Below the pieces are notes generated by a model. That model had not been told where the DNA came from. It did no database searches and was given only the letters and a program-made list of their open reading frames with translations. Positions 8,457 to 12,536 of a stretch of 15,058 bases of DNA are shown in pieces; position 1 is the stretch's first letter, and every line of letters starts with the position of its first letter. The DNA comes from JBBITW01 sp037440525 (GTDB lineage Bacteria; Desulfobacterota; BSN033; UBA1163): positions 1 to 15,058 of the forward strand of contig JBBITW010000086.1 of assembly GCA_037440525.1 (NCBI GenBank), read 5' to 3'. The position numbers and the translations under genes were made by a program.

Positions 8457-9216
8457 GATATGCGTTTGCTGATGAGCGAAGGTGTATAGGATCTTCAATA
8501 CCAATTTCTTTTTTTAGCTCTCCCCTTATTCCTATTTTAACCTTTTTGATCGGGATATCTTTTCCTGAGTTTCTTAATGCTTCCTCTACTGCCATAACAA
8601 GACCGAAACAACATGGGACTTCCATATATACGATGGTTATTTCCTTTATAGAATTGGTCTTAAAGATTTCAGTCAGTTTTTCCCTATAATATTTGATATC
8701 ATCTAATTTTGGGCAGCCTATAGCCAGTGTCTTTCCTTGGAGGAAATCTTCATGGAAATTTACATAAGCAAAGGGAACACAATCAGCGGTAATTAGTAGA
8801 TCCGCATCTTGGAAATAGGGTGCATTAATAGGAAGAAGTTTCAACTGAACAGGCCATTGAGAGAGGCAGGAATGAGGGGATTTGCTTTTACTGGGTTCAG
8901 TTTCAGCATTTAAAAATCTAAATTGGATTGGTCTTGACGAAGGGCATTCATAAAAGGTTTTTTTCCCCTTAGTATCTCTTTGAAGGTGGAGTTCCACAGC
9001 CTTTTCATCGAAATCTTCAGCCTCTCTTTCAATAATTTTGATGGCATCCTGAGGGCAATGCCCTAAGCAAGCTCCAAGCCCATCACAGAACTTATCACTA
9101 ATCAGTTTAGCTTTTCCATCTATAATCTGAAGCGCCCCTTCAGCACAGTTAGGAATGCAAAGTCCACAGCCATTACATTTCTCCTCGTCAATCTTAATAA
9201 TCTTTCTTATTGCCAT
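8452..9216 (-). CDS. 4Fe-4S ferredoxin-type protein with C-terminal cysteine-rich domain
   Basis: A 254-aa cytoplasmic protein. A ferredoxin cluster is formed by Cys14, Cys17, Cys20 and Cys24. A second motif keeps Cys44, Cys50 and Cys54 but has Leu47 where the second cysteine would be (CDGLGACLGHCP). I believe this is usual for this family, and it suggests a three-cysteine or differently ligated cluster. The C-terminal domain has further conserved-looking cysteines (YECPSS, CLSQWP, ADCVPFAY, IGCPKLDD, VPCCFG). Such proteins are common in anaerobes and probably carry electrons or sense redox state, but the exact role is unknown to me. The ATG follows a strong AAAGGAGG site. The last codons and the stop (CTA TAA) fall inside the end of repeat E. 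Confidence 0.8.
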   Translation of the reverse strand: MAIRKIIKIDEEKCNGCGLCIPNCAEGALQIIDGKAKLISDKFCDGLGACLGHCPQDAIKIIEREAEDFDEKAVELHLQRDTKGKKTFYECPSSRPIQFRFLNAETEPSKSKSPHSCLSQWPVQLKLLPINAPYFQDADLLITADCVPFAYVNFHEDFLQGKTLAIGCPKLDDIKYYREKLTEIFKTNSIKEITIVYMEVPCCFGLVMAVEEALRNSGKDIPIKKVKIGIRGELKKEIGIEDPIHLRSSANAYL

Positions 9217-9278
9217 ATTCTTCCTCCTTTATATTTTTAATTTTCTTGGACCATAGACGACGGCTCCGAGATTTAATT

Positions 9279-9323
9279 AATATATAACCACTTGCTGTAT
9301 ATTCTTCCTTGATTTAAGTCAAG
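9279..9323 (-). promoter_or_regulatory. FNR/CRP-type operator and promoter of the Fe-S protein gene
   Basis: Read on the minus strand, CTTGACTTAAATCAAG (9308-9323) matches the FNR consensus TTGAT-N4-ATCAA at 9 of 10 positions and is palindromic except for one pair. A TATATT hexamer (9279-9284) follows, so the operator centre lies about 43 bases before the expected transcription start, near the class II position of an FNR-type activator. The gene begins about 55 bases further on. This suggests induction under low oxygen by a CRP/FNR-family protein. Confidence 0.6.
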
Positions 9324-9337
9324 AGATATAAAAATTT

Positions 9338-9376
9338 GTCTATAGGGTTTGTTCTAAATACCTTTTCAGAGACCTC
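9338..9376 (+). repeat. Truncated right end of repeat B
   Basis: GTCTATA...GTTCTAAATACC and TTTTCAGAG match the right end of repeat B (CAGTCTATAAGACTC, then TCTAAATACTTTTTCAGAG). No core of the element is seen to the left. It lies 18 bases before a TTGACA hexamer. Confidence 0.55.
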
Positions 9377-9387
9377 AAGATTGATAC

Positions 9388-9416
9388 TTGACAGCATAGT
9401 CTCGTGATGTTAGATT
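9388..9416 (+). promoter_or_regulatory. Possible promoter upstream of the coiled-coil gene (distal)
   Basis: TTGACA (9388-9393), 17 bases, TAGATT (9411-9416; 4 of 6 to consensus). It follows the truncated repeat-B end. With the nearer TTGACT/TAGATT pair it could form a tandem promoter. The rest of the 316-base intergenic region 9217-9532 is AT-rich and also contains the divergent Fe-S gene promoter. Confidence 0.45.
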
Positions 9417-9472
9417 GAATCCGGGATAATTAAGATGAGTTAGGAATCAAAGTTAAGTCATGATTTTTTTTG

Positions 9473-9501
9473 TTGACTTTAGCGAAAATTAGATATAGAT
9501 T
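9473..9501 (+). promoter_or_regulatory. Possible promoter upstream of the coiled-coil gene (proximal)
   Basis: TTGACT (9473-9478), 17 bases, TAGATT (9496-9501), about 30 bases before the TTG start codon. An overlapping TATAGA at 9494 is an alternative -10. Confidence 0.45.
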
Positions 9502-9532
9502 TGAATTAAATTAAATAGAGGGATGTGATTTC

Positions 9533-10370
9533 TTGGAAAAGAAAAGGAAAAATATTAAGTCGGTTGGGATAAGTAAAAAAGATATCTTGGATGTCTTAAG
9601 AGATTTTTATAAAAAGGATCTCGAGCCAAAGTTTAATCAGATAGATAATAGGTTTGATCAGGTAGATCAGCGGTTTATCAAGGTAGATGAGAGATTTGAT
9701 CAGGTAGATCAGCGGTTTACCAAGGTAGATGAGAGGTTTGATAAGGTAGATGAGCGGTTTAATGAGGTAGATAAGAGGTTTATCAAGGTAGATGAGAGAT
9801 TTGATCAGGTAGATCAGCGGTTTANNNNNNNNNNNNNNNNNNNNNNNNNNNNNNNNNNNNNNNNNNNNNNNNNNNNNNNNNNNNNNNNNNNNNNNNNNNN
9901 NNNNNNNNNNNNNNNNNNNNNNNNGGTTTATCAAGGTAGATGAGAGGTTTGATAAGGTAGATGAGCGATTTACCGAGGTAGATAAGAGGTTTGTCAAAGT
10001 AGATGAACGATTTGATCAGGTTGATAAACGGTTGGTGGGGGTTGATAAAAGATTTGATCAGGTTGATAAACGATTTGATTTTAATGATATTCGATTTGAA
10101 AGGATTGAGAAGAAATTAGAAGAGCATGACGGAAGATTTAGAGATATCCTCGGTCATTTTGATCAGATTTATCTGAGATTTGAAAGGCTTGAGACTGAAT
10201 ACTATTCTATTTCAGCGGCTTTAGGTAGAATAGAGAAAAAGATCGATGAAGAGATTGAAAAGAGAAAAATATTAGAAAATGAGATCCTTTCTTTAAAGGA
10301 ACGGGTTCAAATTCTCCAGCGGCGTGTCGAGGAGATTGAAAACCGACTAAAGGTAGGTCCTTCTTTATAA
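9533..10370 (+). CDS. Long heptad-repeat coiled-coil protein (interrupted by an N gap)
   Basis: After a basic 30-residue leader comes an array of seven-residue units of the form RFDxVDx: nine before the gap and about thirteen after it, the last ones decaying into an ordinary coiled coil (FERIEKKLEEHDGRF) and a Glu/Lys-rich helix. The protein should be one long rod, oligomerising in parallel. I recognise the repeat style from many bacterial hypothetical proteins but not a function. Flanking frames differ across the 100-N gap, yet the heptads resume in register on the downstream side, so it is one gene and the gap size is arbitrary. TTG 9533 is the only sensible start, with GAGGG 10 bases before it. 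No signal peptide or membrane segment is seen. Confidence 0.7.
9632..10078 (+). repeat. 21-bp coding tandem repeat (minisatellite)
   Basis: Each heptad is encoded by a 21-base unit such as GGTTTGATCAGGTAGATCA or GGTTTATCAAGGTAGATGA. Some neighbouring units are nearly identical over 42 or more bases: the pairs around 9677-9720 and 9782-9824 match closely. Such arrays change length by slippage, and this one evidently broke the assembly. Confidence 0.8.
9825..9924. other. Assembly gap (100 N) inside the tandem repeat
   Basis: Exactly 100 N, a customary placeholder length. The bases on both sides belong to the same 21-bp repeat, so the missing number of units is unknown and the apparent frame change has no biological meaning. 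Confidence 0.95.
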
Positions 10371-10419
10371 ATGTAGATAAAGATATATTCACTAAAGAAT
10401 TTCGAACAGTGCAATTTAG

Positions 10420-10497
10420 GGGCTGAAAATCTTCGGTTTTTTCCAACCTAACCTCCTAAACTTAAAAACTCTTTTCAAATACTTTTTCAGTGCCTCA
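10420..10497 (+). repeat. Degenerate right end of repeat B upstream of lexA
   Basis: CTTCGG-TTTTTTCC-AACCTAACCTCC, then ACTCTTTTCAAATAC and TTTTTCAG, follows the order of the right part of repeat B (CGAAGG-CTTTTCC-ACCCCACCTCC, ACTCTTTCTAAATAC, TTTTTCAG) with many substitutions. It lies 17 bases before the lexA -35 hexamer. It is an old or partial copy. Confidence 0.55.
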
Positions 10498-10507
10498 AAA
10501 AATTCTC

Positions 10508-10536
10508 TTGACAACTAAACAAATGTATAGTATAAT
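10508..10536 (+). promoter_or_regulatory. Consensus sigma70 promoter of the lexA-polB cassette
   Basis: TTGACA (10508-10513), exactly 17 bases, TATAAT (10531-10536): both hexamers are perfect. The expected start of transcription is near 10543, giving a leader of about 65 bases to the lexA start. Such a strong promoter, occupied by an operator, is typical of a repressed damage-inducible operon. Confidence 0.8.
10514..10531 (+). promoter_or_regulatory. Candidate LexA operator in the promoter spacer
   Basis: ACTAAACAAATGTATAGT is an 18-base palindrome with 16 of 18 positions symmetric (form ACTAnACAnnTGTnTAGT). It fills the spacer between the perfect -35 and -10 hexamers, where a bound dimer would block RNA polymerase. 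It does not match the Escherichia (CTG-N10-CAG) or Gram-positive (GAAC-N4-GTTC) LexA boxes as I know them. LexA proteins of other phyla use varied boxes and usually repress their own gene, so this is the best autoregulatory site visible here. Confidence 0.5.
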
Positions 10537-10610
10537 AAGATTGACTATGAGTGATGGATTTAGAGTTCGGAGTGAATTAGAAACGGAGGATTAATTAAAG
10601 GATGTGCCCC

Positions 10611-11249
10611 ATGGAATTGACATCGCGGCAGAGGGAAATCTTCAACTTCGTAAGTACATTTATAAGAAAAAGGGGCTACCCCCCTTCTGTCAGAGAAATC
10701 GGTGAACACTTTAATATCTATCCACGTGCAGTCTTCGACCATCTCAAGGCATTGGAGAAAAAAGGGTATTTGAAACGAAGGGGTTCGATGTCACGGGGGC
10801 TTGAGCTTCTTGTATTCGAGGGATATAAGCCAGGTGGAATAAGTGCAGAGAAAGAGGGAGAGACGATTTTTAGAGAAGTTCCGGTTTTGGGTAGAGTTGC
10901 AGCAGGGAAGCCTCTCCTGGCCATAGAGCATGTGGAGGGGACTCTCCCACTCCCTTCGGAGTGGGTGGAGGGCAGAGAGGTATTTATTCTCAGGGTAAAA
11001 GGTGAAAGCATGTCGCCCTACCTCCTCCCTGACGATTATGTCATTGTTCGATCACAGCCTTCAGCAGAGAATGGAGATATTGTTGTAACTCTTATGGGTG
11101 AAGAGGCAACGGTGAAAAGATTTTTCAAAAAGGGAAGAAAGGTCGAGCTTAAACCGGATAATCAAAGCTGGAAGACGATTCAGATTGAAGAGGGATCAGA
11201 AGAGATAAAGATCCTCGGGAAGGTGATTGGAGTATTTAGAAAATGCTAA
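10611..11249 (+). CDS. lexA: LexA SOS repressor / autoprotease
   Basis: A 212-aa protein. The N-terminal winged helix-turn-helix (about 1-65) begins MELTSRQREI and has RGYPPSVREIG, and the C-terminal S24 peptidase domain follows. The self-cleavage bond is Ala98-Gly99 in RVAAGKP, with catalytic Ser133 in KGESM and Lys169 in EATVKR; all are present, so RecA-stimulated cleavage should work. The recognition helix (IYPRAVFDHLKALEKKGYL) differs from the usual SxxTVxxHL pattern, which fits an unusual operator. I prefer ATG 10611 to ATG 10602: it gives the standard LexA start and has AAAGGA at about 8 bases. It heads the cassette and overlaps the next gene by 7 bases. It might be a second, cassette-dedicated LexA rather than the global one. 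Confidence 0.92.
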   Translation: MELTSRQREIFNFVSTFIRKRGYPPSVREIGEHFNIYPRAVFDHLKALEKKGYLKRRGSMSRGLELLVFEGYKPGGISAEKEGETIFREVPVLGRVAAGKPLLAIEHVEGTLPLPSEWVEGREVFILRVKGESMSPYLLPDDYVIVRSQPSAENGDIVVTLMGEEATVKRFFKKGRKVELKPDNQSWKTIQIEEGSEEIKILGKVIGVFRKC

Positions 11250-12082
11250 AAAAAATCGTACAGTGGAATGCAGATTTCCCCTTTCTTCTTCGAAGAGAGG
11301 ATCTGTGTGAGGTGAAAGAGAATCCACTCGATGGGATTCTGGTTCAGTTGATTCTATATAGGGTTCCTTCTTCTCCAGGGAGGATACTTTTCCACGGAGA
11401 ATGGGCAGAGAAGATTTCTTCTTACGTGGCAGGATGGATAGCAGGGAAGGGAGTGGATGTGGTTGTGCTGGATGGGGCCAATAGTTTCGACCCCTATGTG
11501 GTTTCATCTCTTGCAAAAAAGATGTTGATTTCTCCAAAAGTCCTTCTTAAAAGGATTCGAATTGCAAGGGCCTTTACCTGTTATCAGATGGCTACGTTAA
11601 TGGGAGAAAGATTGTCTTCTTTATGGAGAAATGAGTCTTTCTCTGAAAAACCATGTGTAATTATACTCGGCCCCATCAATACATTTTTAGATGAGGATGT
11701 TTGCGAAAGGGATACGAAACTCCTCTTTGATAGATCTCTTCGGATGGTGAAGGAATTAGCGATGGGAAGAACTCCTTTTTTTCTGTTTCAATCCAATTCC
11801 CACACCTCTCATGCAGTTCCTCTTCGCAGGTGGGGAAGGGGATGGCGTGAGGAAAAATTCCTGAATCCAAGAGGGGTATATCTTACAAAAAGACTCTTTC
11901 AATTTGCTGACCTGGTGTGGAGGATCGGTTTGGAGGGGCATGAGGTGAGGCTTGTTCCAGAAAAGATTCCAAAGAACTTTTTCAATTATCCTGAAATTGT
12001 TCCAGTGTCCTTAACCTCATCAGAAGATCATGCTTTATCTTTCGGAAAGGAAACTTTACGTTGTAAACCAAATCCGACCTGA
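11243..12082 (+). CDS. RecA/RadA-fold protein with degenerate ATPase site (ImuA-like position)
   Basis: 279 aa. The order of elements matches the RecA/RadA core: a strand plus P-loop equivalent (GRILFHGEWAEKIS, 46-59), a second strand VVVLDGANSFDPYVV (73-87) like the DTE-type motif of RadA, RIRIARAFTCYQM (104-116) like RadA's VARAFNSxxQ, and a hydrophobic strand VIILGPINTF (139-148) where Walker B would be. The P-loop lacks GxxxxGK[ST] (only Lys57 is left) and Walker B has Gly143 instead of Asp, so ATP hydrolysis is unlikely. Position and degeneration recall ImuA, the inactive RecA-like partner in imuA-imuB-dnaE2 cassettes. It may bridge the polymerase to RecA filaments or to DNA. The assignment is by pattern only and could be a distinct family. 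Confidence 0.65.
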   Translation: MLKKIVQWNADFPFLLRREDLCEVKENPLDGILVQLILYRVPSSPGRILFHGEWAEKISSYVAGWIAGKGVDVVVLDGANSFDPYVVSSLAKKMLISPKVLLKRIRIARAFTCYQMATLMGERLSSLWRNESFSEKPCVIILGPINTFLDEDVCERDTKLLFDRSLRMVKELAMGRTPFFLFQSNSHTSHAVPLRRWGRGWREEKFLNPRGVYLTKRLFQFADLVWRIGLEGHEVRLVPEKIPKNFFNYPEIVPVSLTSSEDHALSFGKETLRCKPNPT

Positions 12083-12127
12083 AGAGATGCTGGATACGAA
12101 TTAGGTATAAATAAATTAAGGATCTGT

Positions 12128-12198
12128 AACCCGTCACTTAAACGGGGATGGGTTAAAAGGTCCGGCAGGAATATCTTCGAAAATCTTATCAAGCGGAC
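12128..12198 (+). other. Possible RNA structure between the RecA-like and small genes
   Basis: The 170 bases between these genes contain AACCCGT (12128-12134). It can pair either through CCCGT with ACGGG (12142-12146) or through AACCC with GGGTT (12150-12154). GTCCG (12160-12164) can pair with CGGAC (12194-12198). No open frame or clear promoter is seen in the gap. The stems are short, so this is weak. Confidence 0.25.
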
Positions 12199-12252
12199 GA
12201 TTTAAATTAACACCAAGTACTTTTGGCCTTTATCTTTTATAGAGGTGAGCAT

Positions 12253-12513
12253 ATGGGACGAACAGTTCTCCCTTTCAGTCAGGTTCTTGAGCAGGAAGTT
12301 CAGGAATGGAAAAAGTTTCGGCGGGGTCTAAGGAGAGAGGATCAACAGTTTCTCGATCGACTCTTCGAAGAGGCAAGGCTTCATATCCAGGCAGGGGTTT
12401 ATGCCTCAAGGCCCTGGCCTTTCGAGACAATTATAATCTCCGTCCTCATAGAACATGAGAAGGCATTGGTAGAGTTGAGAAAAAAACTTAGAGAGCTTGA
12501 AGGGAAGCTGTAG
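12253..12513 (+). CDS. Small helical protein linked to a PolB2-like polymerase
   Basis: 86 aa, highly charged and almost all helical: an opening MGRTVLPFSQVLEQE, then FRRGLRREDQQFLDRLFEEAR, a middle GVYASRPWPFETIIISVL, and a coiled Lys/Glu tail. From memory it resembles small haloarchaeal proteins that start MGRTNPTxR and contain YRRALRRxDQxxFDRLFEHA. I cannot check this. ATG 12253 has GAGGTGAG just before it and is preferred to TTG 12223. It lies 9 bases before the first polymerase ATG, and its stop codon sits in a hairpin with that ATG. An accessory subunit or regulator of the polymerase is the natural guess; no catalytic motif is seen. Confidence 0.75.
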   Translation: MGRTVLPFSQVLEQEVQEWKKFRRGLRREDQQFLDRLFEEARLHIQAGVYASRPWPFETIIISVLIEHEKALVELRKKLRELEGKL

Positions 12514-12536
12514 GGACAACTGATGAATTGTCCCTA
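12511..12536 (+). promoter_or_regulatory. Hairpin holding the stop of the small gene and the first polB start codon
   Basis: TAGGGACAA (12511-12519) pairs perfectly with TTGTCCCTA (12528-12536), 9 bp with an 8-base loop CTGATGAA. The TAG stop of the small gene and the AGGGA ribosome-binding bases are in the 5' arm; the ATG at 12523 is in the loop. Ribosomes finishing the small gene would open it, giving translational coupling. Confidence 0.6.

Noticed and set aside
8378..8689. 103-codon plus-strand frame
   Set aside because: It is formed by repeat E and the antisense strand of the Fe-S protein gene.
9632..10078. CRISPR array
   Set aside because: The 21-bp units are contiguous with no spacers, and they encode protein heptads.
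9533..10370. Two coiled-coil genes, the second starting at TTG 10032
   Set aside because: TTG 10032 is an internal Leu codon of a heptad. The frame is open from the edge of the 100-N gap and the repeat is continuous.
10380..10440. Intrinsic terminator after the coiled-coil gene (GAAAATCTTCGGTTTTTT)
   Set aside because: The possible stem is only A-T pairs of four bases, and the region is better explained as a decayed repeat-B end.
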